DNA from: Lachnospiraceae bacterium
Lineage (GTDB): Bacteria > Bacillota > Clostridia > Lachnospirales > Lachnospiraceae
NCBI GenBank assembly: GCA_017463035.1
Contig: JAFTPY010000313.1
Coordinates: forward strand, 1-10,321
Length of the DNA stretch: 10,321 nt
Direction: 5' to 3'
Below the pieces are notes generated by a model. It searched no databases. It saw only the letters and a program-made list of their open reading frames with translations, and was not told the DNA's origin. A program made the position numbers and the translations under genes. Of this stretch, positions 1 through 6,161 are shown piece after piece; within the stretch, counting starts at the first letter, position 1, and each line of letters begins with the position of its first letter.

Positions 1-106
1 CAATCACCAGAATAAGAATTGCCAGTAAGCCTCCGATAATCCCTAATATCACACGAGCCACCTTCCTTTTTCCTTTGTTTTTTCGTTCGCGCCTTTTCTT
101 TTCCAT
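1..106 (-). CDS. N-terminal fragment of a single-pass membrane-anchored protein
   Basis: Only the first 35 codons are in the window; the gene runs off the left edge. The ATG at 106-104 is supported by an AAGGAG ribosome binding site (115-120) 8 bases upstream and by a sigma-A promoter at 181-209. The peptide starts with about 18 strongly basic residues (MEKKRRERKNKGKRKVAR) followed by a continuous hydrophobic stretch (VILGIIGGLLAILILVI). This is the layout of a signal anchor: cytoplasmic basic tail, one membrane helix, and the rest outside. Cell-wall enzymes such as LytR-CpsA-Psr proteins, L,D-transpeptidases and penicillin-binding proteins often begin this way, but nothing here distinguishes among them, so no function is assigned. 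It has its own promoter, so it is not in the operon of the chemotaxis gene upstream. Confidence 0.75.
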   Translation of the reverse strand, partial: MEKKRRERKNKGKRKVARVILGIIGGLLAILILVI

Positions 107-180
107 ACTCGTTTCTCCTTTGCCTGATTTTACTGTACACAAAAAGAAACTCCACACCTTTTACTAGAAAACTTTTATTT

Positions 181-209
181 ATTATACCAAAATTTCTGTA
201 AAATTGCAA
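181..209 (-). promoter_or_regulatory. Sigma-A type promoter for the left-edge membrane protein
   Basis: Read on the minus strand, TTGCAA (209-204) is followed after exactly 17 bases by TATAAT (186-181), a perfect -10 box. Transcription would start near 174 and leave a leader of about 68 bases before the ATG at 106. The site lies just downstream of the chemotaxis gene's terminator, so the left-edge gene is an independent unit. Confidence 0.75.
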
Positions 210-247
210 CACTATGTTTTTTTGTTTACAATATTTTTATGTATAAC

Positions 248-286
248 AAAAATGTCGCATCTGCAATCCCCATCACAGATGCGACA
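248..286 (-). terminator. Intrinsic terminator of the chemotaxis receptor gene
   Basis: A perfect 11-bp inverted repeat (TGTCGCATCTG at 253-263 and CAGATGCGACA at 276-286) encloses a 12-base loop. On the minus strand it is followed directly by TTTTTG. It sits about 40 bases after the receptor's stop codon. There is no T tract on the plus-strand side, so it is oriented for minus-strand transcription. Confidence 0.9.
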
Positions 287-326
287 CCGTCTTAGCCTAC
301 AAGCGCTATGCTTCTCTATATACCTG

Positions 327-2051
327 TTATTCCAACTTAAACTTATTTACTTCCTGATTCAGATTCAATGCAATCTCCTTATTTACATTAGCTTCGTTTT
401 CGATTTCGCCAACATTCATAGTCAACTCTACCGAGCGCTCCGAAACATCCGCCACACCGGAGGTACACTCACCGACAGCGGTACGAACCGCCTCAACGGA
501 AGCAACTATACCATCCATATTTTCCTTTAAGCTGGCACTTTCTGCTGCAAAATTCTGCATCAGGCGATTCAGACTTCCTACATCTCCCTGATAGCTTTCA
601 CTGATTTCAAGAAGCTTTTCGTAACCCTTCATGGCGGTCTCTTCCATAAACGTCAGCATCTCTGCGGCTTCCTTTGCAAGATCGTTAACCGCCTGAATCA
701 CTTCCGCACTTACCTTCTGAATGGAGGTAGCCGCCTCTGCGGAATCGGTTGCCAGCTTACTGATTTCATCCGCAACCACCGCAAAACCGCGTCCGGCCTC
801 TCCCGCTCTGGCTGCCTCGATACTTGCGTTTAATGCAAGGAGATTGGTCTGGGAAGAAATGTTTAATATGTTCGCTGTCAACACACTGATTTCTTCTACA
901 GCCTTAGATTTCTTAATCCGCTCATTTACCTCAAGAGCCATCTCATCTGCTTTACTCTTGGCACTTGCACGTTCTTCAGCCGCATTCCGATAGATACCCT
1001 CTGCATTAACGCGAATCTCTTCCGAGGACTTGCTTCCTTCGTCCGCCTGTCCGAAAATCGCCTCCAAAGACGTATATACCTGTCCGATAGCATCCGTAAT
1101 CTGATTTAAAGAATAATTCGTCTGCTCCATGGAAGCACTCATCTCTTCCATAAACGCGGACACGTCGGTAATACTGATCTCAGCCTGGGAAAGCTTACGT
1201 ACAATCGTTCCGGAGGAACCGTCCAGCTTCATGGAGTTATCGGAAATCGTAATCATAATTCCCCGGATATATGCCAGCAAATCATTGATATTCTCCGCAA
1301 TGTTCTGCAACTCATCCCGACTCTTAATCTCCAGCTTTTTGGTCAAATCACCTTCGCTGCTGACCAGCTCGTATACTTTCTCCTCTACCTGCTTTAAGCC
1401 CTTCATCATCGCATTAATAACAAGACAAAGTACCAAAACTCCGATTACCAGTGCTGCTACCGCGATCAATACAATCTGCTTGGTGGAACTTGCGAGACGC
1501 TCTGAAACATGCTCTGCATCATAGTCACATCCCAATACCCCCACAATTGCTCCGGTACTATCATAAATCGGCTTGTATACGGAAATCAGATGTCCGTCTA
1601 CGGTCTCGTCGATATAATCCTGTACATATTCTTCACCGGCAAAACAATCCGCCAGCTCTTCGTAGGATACTTCAAACTCCTCCCCATAATCGGCGCACTC
1701 CTCCGAGGCATCGGTGTCGATACCGTAATAAACAATCTCTCCGTCTGTATGAAGGGTATACAAAAACGCTATACCGTAAGACTGTTGGATTTCGCACATT
1801 GCATCCCGCATTGTCTGATACTCCGCACTATCCTCACACCCCGGTCCCAAGGTCTTAAGCACGTCCCCGTCAATCGCTCCTAACGCTATCTCGGATACCA
1901 TTTCCGCCTGATCCACACCCATAGCCACCATACCGTCATTCATTTTCCGATAGGAACTGATACCGAGAACCACACAAAGTACTGTAACCAGAAGAACTAC
2001 CGGCAAAAGAATTTTCAATCGGATACTGATTCTTCTTTTCTTTTGTTTCAT
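327..2051 (-). CDS. Methyl-accepting chemotaxis protein with Cache-like sensor and HAMP
   Basis: This 574-residue transmembrane chemoreceptor would signal through CheA/CheW. A basic N-terminus leads into membrane helix 1 (about 13-33). Residues 35-190 form an extracellular domain of the length and style of a Cache sensor, including FLYTLHTDGEIVYYGID and a late IVGVLGCDYD strand. Membrane helix 2 is at about 192-214, HAMP at about 215-267, then the long coiled-coil signalling domain. The conserved hairpin tip is at about 397-435 (SSQTNLLALNASIEAARAGE, then GRGFAVVADEI). Each arm is roughly 20 heptads. No CheR/CheB-tethering pentapeptide is seen at the C-terminus. The frame stays open to an ATG at 2111, but I start at 2051: GGAGG (2058-2062) lies 6 bases upstream, and the promoter at 2107-2135 places the upstream ATG outside the transcript. 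The ligand cannot be read from sequence, and no other chemotaxis genes are adjacent. Confidence 0.95.
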   Translation of the reverse strand: MKQKKRRISIRLKILLPVVLLVTVLCVVLGISSYRKMNDGMVAMGVDQAEMVSEIALGAIDGDVLKTLGPGCEDSAEYQTMRDAMCEIQQSYGIAFLYTLHTDGEIVYYGIDTDASEECADYGEEFEVSYEELADCFAGEEYVQDYIDETVDGHLISVYKPIYDSTGAIVGVLGCDYDAEHVSERLASSTKQIVLIAVAALVIGVLVLCLVINAMMKGLKQVEEKVYELVSSEGDLTKKLEIKSRDELQNIAENINDLLAYIRGIMITISDNSMKLDGSSGTIVRKLSQAEISITDVSAFMEEMSASMEQTNYSLNQITDAIGQVYTSLEAIFGQADEGSKSSEEIRVNAEGIYRNAAEERASAKSKADEMALEVNERIKKSKAVEEISVLTANILNISSQTNLLALNASIEAARAGEAGRGFAVVADEISKLATDSAEAATSIQKVSAEVIQAVNDLAKEAAEMLTFMEETAMKGYEKLLEISESYQGDVGSLNRLMQNFAAESASLKENMDGIVASVEAVRTAVGECTSGVADVSERSVELTMNVGEIENEANVNKEIALNLNQEVNKFKLE

Positions 2052-2106
2052 AATACCCCTCCGTTTATAATATTCTGCTAAAAAAAGCATATTACTACAT
2101 ATTGTT

Positions 2107-2135
2107 ATCATACTACTTTATCAGTCATTTGTGAA
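2107..2135 (-). promoter_or_regulatory. Promoter of the chemotaxis receptor gene
   Basis: Minus-strand TTCACA (2135-2130), a 17-base spacer and TATGAT (2112-2107) each match the sigma-A consensus at five of six positions. The expected start near 2100 gives a leader of about 50 bases. Upstream (2140-2180) the DNA is very A/T rich with A and T runs, which could act as an UP element. I saw no sigma-28 style motility promoter here. Confidence 0.6.
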
Positions 2136-2197
2136 GTCATTCTCGTAAAAAATTAATTATTTTTGCGTTTTTTTATCTTTCTCTGATTTTTCCGAAG

Positions 2198-2232
2198 AAA
2201 AAAAGAAGCCGTTCCGGTAAGAACAGCTTCTT
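2198..2232 (-). terminator. Intrinsic terminator of the lipoprotein/S-component operon
   Basis: On the minus strand a 12-bp stem with one G-U pair (AAGAAGCTGTTC with GAACGGCTTCTT; plus-strand positions 2221-2232 and 2203-2214) closes a 6-base loop and runs into a T tract (2204-2198). It begins about 9 bases after the S-component stop codon and separates this operon from the chemotaxis promoter. Confidence 0.9.
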
Positions 2233-2240
2233 CTCAATCA

Positions 2241-2759
2241 TCATGTAGTCTTTGTGATTTGTTCCAGTTTCTGCAAAACCAAAACAATCGGTACAATCAG
2301 AAAACCACAAATAAAATTACTGGTCCCGTGTATCGCATCAAAGGGAAGTCCCGCCGCAATCCAGGCCAGCATCCCTTTAAAACTCAGTCCGAACAACAAC
2401 GCCTGCGCCGGTGCGTACAAGATTCCGAAACCGTATCCGTGCAGTGCATTTACTACCGAATACACCACCACCGCCACCGGCTTCGGCATTTTCCTCGGCA
2501 AAAGCATGGTGATGCCCCAAAGCACTGCCCAAATATATAAGTACGGAATCCACCAGATTCCGAACCCGCCAAACAATCCGTTTAACAATACATAAATGTA
2601 AATCGGATATAAGGCTTTTGCCCGGTACACCACCGTAAAAGCTATGGTGAACACACCCAGTAAATGTATATTCGGCGCAAATTCCATAATCACTTTAGAC
2701 ACATACATCAATGCTCCCAGCATGGAAAATATTGCCATTTCCCGAATTGTCAGCTTCAT
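2241..2759 (-). CDS. ECF transporter S component, probably for cobalamin or a precursor
   Basis: The 172-residue, highly hydrophobic protein has about five or six membrane helices (for example 8-24, 33-48, 50-68, 72-87, 95-118, 148-165), the usual size of substrate-binding S components of energy-coupling factor importers. The N-terminal MLGALMYVSKV helix and the late HGTSNFICGFL helix fit that family. S components bind a vitamin or metal and dock onto a shared EcfT/EcfA module, which is not encoded here and would have to be elsewhere in the genome. Its ATG shares one base with the TAA of the lipoprotein gene upstream (TAATG), so translation is probably coupled. The cobalamin riboswitch at the operon head is the main reason to propose cobalamin, cobinamide or another corrinoid as substrate. 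That assignment is inference: the protein sequence alone does not show which vitamin is bound. Confidence 0.82.
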   Translation of the reverse strand: MKLTIREMAIFSMLGALMYVSKVIMEFAPNIHLLGVFTIAFTVVYRAKALYPIYIYVLLNGLFGGFGIWWIPYLYIWAVLWGITMLLPRKMPKPVAVVVYSVVNALHGYGFGILYAPAQALLFGLSFKGMLAWIAAGLPFDAIHGTSNFICGFLIVPIVLVLQKLEQITKTT

Positions 2760-3277
2760 TACTTCGATACCTTGAAGGAATAGCTTGCTCCTTCTTCGAT
2801 GTTGGTGGTATCTACGCCACTCATGGCGTACTCACCGTTTACAAAAAATCCCCAGTAGGTCTGGTCCACATCGTAATCGGCAAGAATACCGTTTACCTTT
2901 TTTACATAAAGGCCGTAATCGCCTTCTTCGCCTTCGATTAGCGCATGCTCTAATAATGCATCTCCTACCGTGGTCTTATTGGTATGAATCACAAACTTTG
3001 TCTCATTGCCGTTCTTGTCCACTACAGAAAAGTCAAAGGACACTTTTCCCTCGCCAAGCTCGGTCACATTGCTTGCGCCATCATCTCCGCCTTCTGCAGC
3101 TTCTCCGGCTGTCTCATCCTGATGGTTCTCCGCCGGTGCAGTTACCTTGGTTTCCTGTCCGTTCTTCGGAGTCTCCTGCTCCGTCTTCTTGCATCCTACC
3201 GTAAACAATGCCATAGCCACAATCAGCATCATACAAAGGATACGTGATAACATCGTGTTTCTCGTTTTTCTTTGCAT
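2759..3277 (-). CDS. Lipoprotein with DUF4430 (transcobalamin-like C-terminal) domain
   Basis: This 172-residue surface lipoprotein has a basic start, a hydrophobic signal segment (about 11-28) and a lipobox TVGC with the acylated Cys at 29. A charged, low-complexity Glu/Gly/Asp/Thr-rich tether follows (30-75). The globular part (about 78-172) matches the DUF4430 pattern: TVGDALLEHA, GLYVKKVNGI, then WGFFVNGEYAMSGVDT and a final EEGASYSFKV strand. DUF4430 is related to the C-terminal domain of intrinsic factor and transcobalamin, the animal cobalamin carriers. Together with the riboswitch upstream and the S component overlapping downstream, a role in capturing cobalamin or another corrinoid for import is likely. 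Direct ligand binding is inferred. The ATG at 3277 has an AGGAG ribosome binding site (in 3285-3290) at good spacing. Confidence 0.88.
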   Translation of the reverse strand: MQRKTRNTMLSRILCMMLIVAMALFTVGCKKTEQETPKNGQETKVTAPAENHQDETAGEAAEGGDDGASNVTELGEGKVSFDFSVVDKNGNETKFVIHTNKTTVGDALLEHALIEGEEGDYGLYVKKVNGILADYDVDQTYWGFFVNGEYAMSGVDTTNIEEGASYSFKVSK

Positions 3278-3351
3278 AGTTTTTCTCCTTTAATTTGTAT
3301 TTCTTCCGATTCGCCGGCACTCGCGACGTACTGCTTGCGGAAGAGCGTTCC

Positions 3352-3502
3352 TGTCCGGGTATTTCGACTCGGCATTTCTTTTCTCACCTTCTCGGAATCT
3401 CCAATGGCTTGTCCCGGAAGTTGTGGCACCTCCGGTAGAAAAAAGTATACTGCATGCCTCACGGCGACGGGCTCGTACAGGAGTTTCACCTGTTTCCCCG
3501 AA
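3352..3502 (-). promoter_or_regulatory. Cobalamin riboswitch in the leader of the lipoprotein/S-component operon
   Basis: Read on the minus strand, the leader carries the cobalamin aptamer landmarks in order. First comes GGGGAAACAGGTGAAACTCC, then ACGAGCCCGTCGCCGTGA (about 3500-3455), matching the GGGAA..GGTGAAA.TCC..AC.G.CCCGC.ACTG core. Next is a small hairpin GGAGG-loop-CTTCC (about 3434-3417), then AAGCCATTGGAGATTCCGAG, and finally a B12-box-like segment GCCGAGTCGAAATACCCGGA (about 3373-3354). Between the aptamer and the gene a 7-bp hairpin (TCTTCCG/CGGAAGA, 3338-3344 with 3302-3308) could belong to the expression platform. It has no following U tract, so control of translation looks more likely than termination. 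Cobalamin binding would be expected to lower expression of the two genes, as known for this class. Confidence 0.9.
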
Positions 3503-3516
3503 ACAAAAACATTTGG

Positions 3517-3528
3517 ATTATACCATAA
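3517..3528 (-). promoter_or_regulatory. Extended -10 promoter driving the riboswitch operon
   Basis: On the minus strand TGGTATAAT is a perfect -10 box (3522-3517) with a TGn extension (3525-3523). The region where a -35 box would fall (about 3540-3545) is occupied by the kinase gene's terminator and gives only a poor match (TTCCCT). Recognition therefore probably relies on the extended -10. The RNA would begin near 3510, just before the riboswitch. Confidence 0.65.
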
Positions 3529-3533
3529 AAAAC

Positions 3534-3565
3534 AAAAAAAGGGAACCCGTTTTTAGGTTCCCTTT
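3534..3565 (-). terminator. Intrinsic terminator of the hybrid kinase gene
   Basis: GGGAACC (3541-3547) and GGTTCCC (3556-3562) form a 7-bp stem, extendable to 10 bp by flanking A-T pairs, around an 8-base loop. On the minus strand it runs straight into seven T residues (3540-3534). It lies 24 bases after the kinase stop codon. The plus-strand side also has TTTCTTATTTATT, so it may work weakly in both directions. Confidence 0.9.
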
Positions 3566-3585
3566 CTTATTTATTCGGTACAAAA

Positions 3586-5949
3586 CTACTCGGTATCCAA
3601 CCACCGCACCTTTTCCTTCGGTAAATGCTTTCCTAATACAGCTTCCAACTCATCCACCACAAGAGGCTTGGTCAGATAGTCCGCAAAACCTTCCTTCCTA
3701 TATTGCTCCTCCATTCCGGCAATTGCATTTGCCGTCAACACCAGTACCTTTGTTTCCCGGTTCGGTGTATCTTCTTTCCTCAGGATATGTAAGGTCTCTA
3801 TTCCGTCCAAATCCGGCATCATATGATCCATCAGGAGCAAATCGTATTTCTTTTGTTTACAAAGTTCCAGACATTCCATTCCCCCGGATGCCGTCTCTAC
3901 ATTCATCTCAGTTCTTCGTAATAACGCTTTTACCACCGCAAGATTCATTTCGTTGTCATCCACAGCCAATACCAGTGCCTCCGGTGCCGACAGCTGCTTC
4001 TTTCCCGTCAGATTCTTATTCTCCAAATCCGAAACAACCGGTTCTTTCCCTTCACCTATCTCTTCCACGATTTGCTGCGGAATCCGGACAGTAAAGCAGG
4101 AACCTTTCCCATACTCACTTTCGACAGATATACTACCGCCCATTACATCCAGCAATTGCTTCGTAATCGCAAGTCCCAGTCCTGTTCCTTCGATGTGACG
4201 GTTCTTCTGTTCTTCAAACCTCTGAAAACTATCAAACAGCCGCTCTGCATCCTCATTGCGAATTCCGATTCCGGTATCCTTAACGGAGGCACACAAACAA
4301 AAATGTTCCTCCTCGCTTTCTCCCCATACGGAAAACGTAATCCGTCCTTCTTTGGTATATTTCACCGCATTGGATAAAAGATTGTTTAATATCTGGCGTA
4401 CACGCAATTCATCTCCCCATACATAAGCGGGCAAAGTAGAATCAATAGAGTTCTCCATCCTCAGATTTTTCTTTTCAGCTCTGGAACGTATCTCTCCTAC
4501 AATATCGTCCAGCAAGCTTCTCAAAGAATATCTTGCTTCCACAATATCCAGCTTACCGGCCTCAATTTTTGAAAAATCCAATACATCGTTAATCAGCCCT
4601 ATCAACAAACGACTGGAATTGCGAATATTCACCGCATAATCCCGGATGGTGTCATCTCCGTTTTCCCGTAGAATCATTTCGTTCATTCCGATAATCGTAT
4701 TAATCGGGGTACGTATCTCATGGGACATCTGCGCAAGAAACTGTGCTTTAGCTTCGCCTGCCACAATCGCACGCTGCTTTTCCTTCTCCAGTTTCTGCAT
4801 ATCCCGTCCTGTTTTTAACGCTGCCATTCCCAACAAAAAGCAAAGCCCCGCACAAAATGCAAAACCGCCGCCCCGTACTCCCGGATAATATACCTGGTAG
4901 ATTTCCCACACAGAAGCAACAATAATCCCTATCAATCCTATCGCTACTTCCTTATAATCTTTAATTCTTTTGTGTACAAGATCCACAACAATCGTCACAG
5001 CTCCCACAACAAGGGCCGAACCGATAACAATATAGTCAAAAATCATGGTATCCAAAAAATCAACAATCCCAAAGATATGTAACACGGTGGACCCTACAAC
5101 GTTGACAATGACCCCATATAATATCGGCGTGTAAAACTTATGATAACGCCTTTTTTGCAACCTGTCGGCATAAATCACAAACGGATACGGCGCCAGCATC
5201 GTCAAAAAGAACCCCACATTGGACGCTACTGTTATACTCGGAAAAAGGAACTGTCGCAACAGTGACTCCGTCACCATAATCAAAGATGTAAGAAGCGTTC
5301 CGAGACTTAAATAAAACAGTTCCGTCTCCTTTTTTTGTGCCGTGCAAATAATCAAACTGGCTACAAGGGTAATGATACTGAAAATAATAGCCGTGAAGGA
5401 CACCGCAAAAATCAGATTATTATCTTTCACAAAAAGACGTACAATATCCGACCTTTCTCCCACGATAACCTGATTCATCCGACCGGAATAATAAGAATCG
5501 CTTTCTGTTTCTATGGCTAAAACGCTCCCCGCATCCGATTCAAACAAAGGGAAAAACACGTAGATACTGGCACTTGTTTTTCCAAATAATCTTGTATCTT
5601 TGGTGGAATATTGCTCTCTCAATTGCCCGTCCACATAAATACGCACATCCTGTTGAGACGCACGAATACATCCCCACAGATCGGTCTGATTGTCCGGTAA
5701 CACCGCTTCTGCCCGAACGGTTTCCTTTCGTTCGGCATTCCAAATTCCGGGAAGTGTTACCGCTTCTCTCGTACCGTCCGGATATACTCTCTCCCATAAC
5801 ACCTGTAAATCCCGACACTCCCCCTGCCTGTAAGGAACATCCTTCGGTCCGAGCCATTCTCCAATCACCATATATAATAATACAACCAAAAGCATTGCAC
5901 CCAACACAGAATGTATCAATTTTTCACTATAGTATCTCTTGTTCTTCAT
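3586..5949 (-). CDS. Hybrid sensor histidine kinase with 7TM sensor and C-terminal receiver
   Basis: In this 787-residue membrane kinase, helix 1 (about 12-30) is followed by an extracellular domain (35-175). Strand-rich parts such as LWGCIRASQQDVRIYVDGQL resemble the jelly-roll sensor of 7TMR-DISM receptors. Seven further hydrophobic segments lie between about 177 and 378, then a short coiled coil. HisKA carries MSHEIRTP with phospho-acceptor His410. HATPase_c has the N box (LNNLLSNAVKYT, 521-532), G1 DTGIGI (558-563) and G2 GTGLGL (588-593). The receiver (about 657-777) keeps Asp664/Asp665, phospho-acceptor Asp708, Thr739 and Lys761. All catalytic residues are present, so it should be active, ending at a receiver with no Hpt or DNA-binding output; a separate Hpt protein must continue the relay. 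The signal is unknown. Single-gene unit with its own promoter and terminator. A start-stop ATG-TAA directly precedes the ATG. Confidence 0.95.
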   Translation of the reverse strand: MKNKRYYSEKLIHSVLGAMLLVVLLYMVIGEWLGPKDVPYRQGECRDLQVLWERVYPDGTREAVTLPGIWNAERKETVRAEAVLPDNQTDLWGCIRASQQDVRIYVDGQLREQYSTKDTRLFGKTSASIYVFFPLFESDAGSVLAIETESDSYYSGRMNQVIVGERSDIVRLFVKDNNLIFAVSFTAIIFSIITLVASLIICTAQKKETELFYLSLGTLLTSLIMVTESLLRQFLFPSITVASNVGFFLTMLAPYPFVIYADRLQKRRYHKFYTPILYGVIVNVVGSTVLHIFGIVDFLDTMIFDYIVIGSALVVGAVTIVVDLVHKRIKDYKEVAIGLIGIIVASVWEIYQVYYPGVRGGGFAFCAGLCFLLGMAALKTGRDMQKLEKEKQRAIVAGEAKAQFLAQMSHEIRTPINTIIGMNEMILRENGDDTIRDYAVNIRNSSRLLIGLINDVLDFSKIEAGKLDIVEARYSLRSLLDDIVGEIRSRAEKKNLRMENSIDSTLPAYVWGDELRVRQILNNLLSNAVKYTKEGRITFSVWGESEEEHFCLCASVKDTGIGIRNEDAERLFDSFQRFEEQKNRHIEGTGLGLAITKQLLDVMGGSISVESEYGKGSCFTVRIPQQIVEEIGEGKEPVVSDLENKNLTGKKQLSAPEALVLAVDDNEMNLAVVKALLRRTEMNVETASGGMECLELCKQKKYDLLLMDHMMPDLDGIETLHILRKEDTPNRETKVLVLTANAIAGMEEQYRKEGFADYLTKPLVVDELEAVLGKHLPKEKVRWLDTE

Positions 5950-5966
5950 TTACATCTACCACCTCC
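5947..5966 (-). promoter_or_regulatory. Kinase ribosome binding site with a start-stop codon pair
   Basis: Minus-strand GGAGG (5966-5962) is 6 bases from an ATG (5955-5953) that is followed at once by TAA (5952-5950) and then by the kinase ATG (5949-5947). The kinase ATG is 12 bases from GGAGG, longer than usual, while the start-stop ATG has the ideal spacing. No other start for the kinase can extend upstream because the TAA is in frame. Confidence 0.6.
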
Positions 5967-5991
5967 GTACTTCAAAATCCCGTTCTGTTTT

Positions 5992-6020
5992 ATTATATCA
6001 AACTCAGTGTCTCATGACAA
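5992..6020 (-). promoter_or_regulatory. Promoter of the hybrid kinase gene
   Basis: Minus-strand TTGTCA (6020-6015; five of six consensus bases), a 17-base spacer and a perfect TATAAT (5997-5992). The start near 5985 gives a leader of about 36 bases. The -35 box overlaps a 10-base palindrome, TGACAAGTCA (6015-6024). Confidence 0.75.
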
Positions 6021-6051
6021 GTCAACATCATTTTTTTCACATTCCGTTATA

Positions 6052-6067
6052 AGAAATAATCATTTCT
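6052..6067. promoter_or_regulatory. Possible operator: inverted repeat between divergent promoters
   Basis: AGAAAT (6052-6057) and ATTTCT (6062-6067) form an inverted repeat with a 4-base spacer, between the divergent kinase and exporter promoters and 10 bases upstream of the exporter's putative -35. The size suits a dimeric repressor site, but the arms are short and A/T rich, so chance is a real alternative. Confidence 0.25.
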
Positions 6068-6077
6068 CACCACAGCC

Positions 6078-6106
6078 TTGTTTTTCCTTTTTCAGTATGA
6101 TAAAAT
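6078..6106 (+). promoter_or_regulatory. Putative promoter of the ABC exporter gene
   Basis: TTGTTT (6078-6083), a 17-base spacer and TAAAAT (6101-6106, five of six consensus bases). The -35 match is weak. The start near 6113 would leave a leader of about 49 bases before the ATG at 6162, and it puts the in-frame ATG at 6078 outside the transcript. Confidence 0.45.
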
Positions 6107-6161
6107 GAACTCCGACAAATCTTATAGAGCGTTAAAACAGGCTTATCCGAAAGGAGTTCTT

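Noticed and set aside
204..530. Plus-strand open frame of 108 codons
   Set aside because: It starts inside the minus-strand promoter, crosses the terminator hairpin and then runs antisense to the chemotaxis gene; no ribosome binding site and no recognisable domain.
2052..2111. Upstream ATG that would add 20 residues to the chemotaxis receptor
   Set aside because: The extension has no ribosome binding site, lies at or before the predicted transcription start, and the ATG at 2051 has a strong GGAGG and gives the expected basic N-terminus.
3229..3489. Minus-strand open frame of 86 codons upstream of the lipoprotein
   Set aside because: It covers the cobalamin riboswitch core and overlaps the lipoprotein start in another frame; the conserved bases there are explained by RNA structure.
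3423..4094. Plus-strand open frame of 223 codons
   Set aside because: It is antisense to the riboswitch, the terminator and the kinase's receiver. The Pro/Ser/Phe-rich composition is typical of the reverse strand of a real gene.
6078..6161. Upstream ATG that would add 28 residues to the ABC exporter
   Set aside because: It coincides with the putative -35 box, lacks a ribosome binding site and adds residues not typical of the family; AAAGGAG supports 6162.
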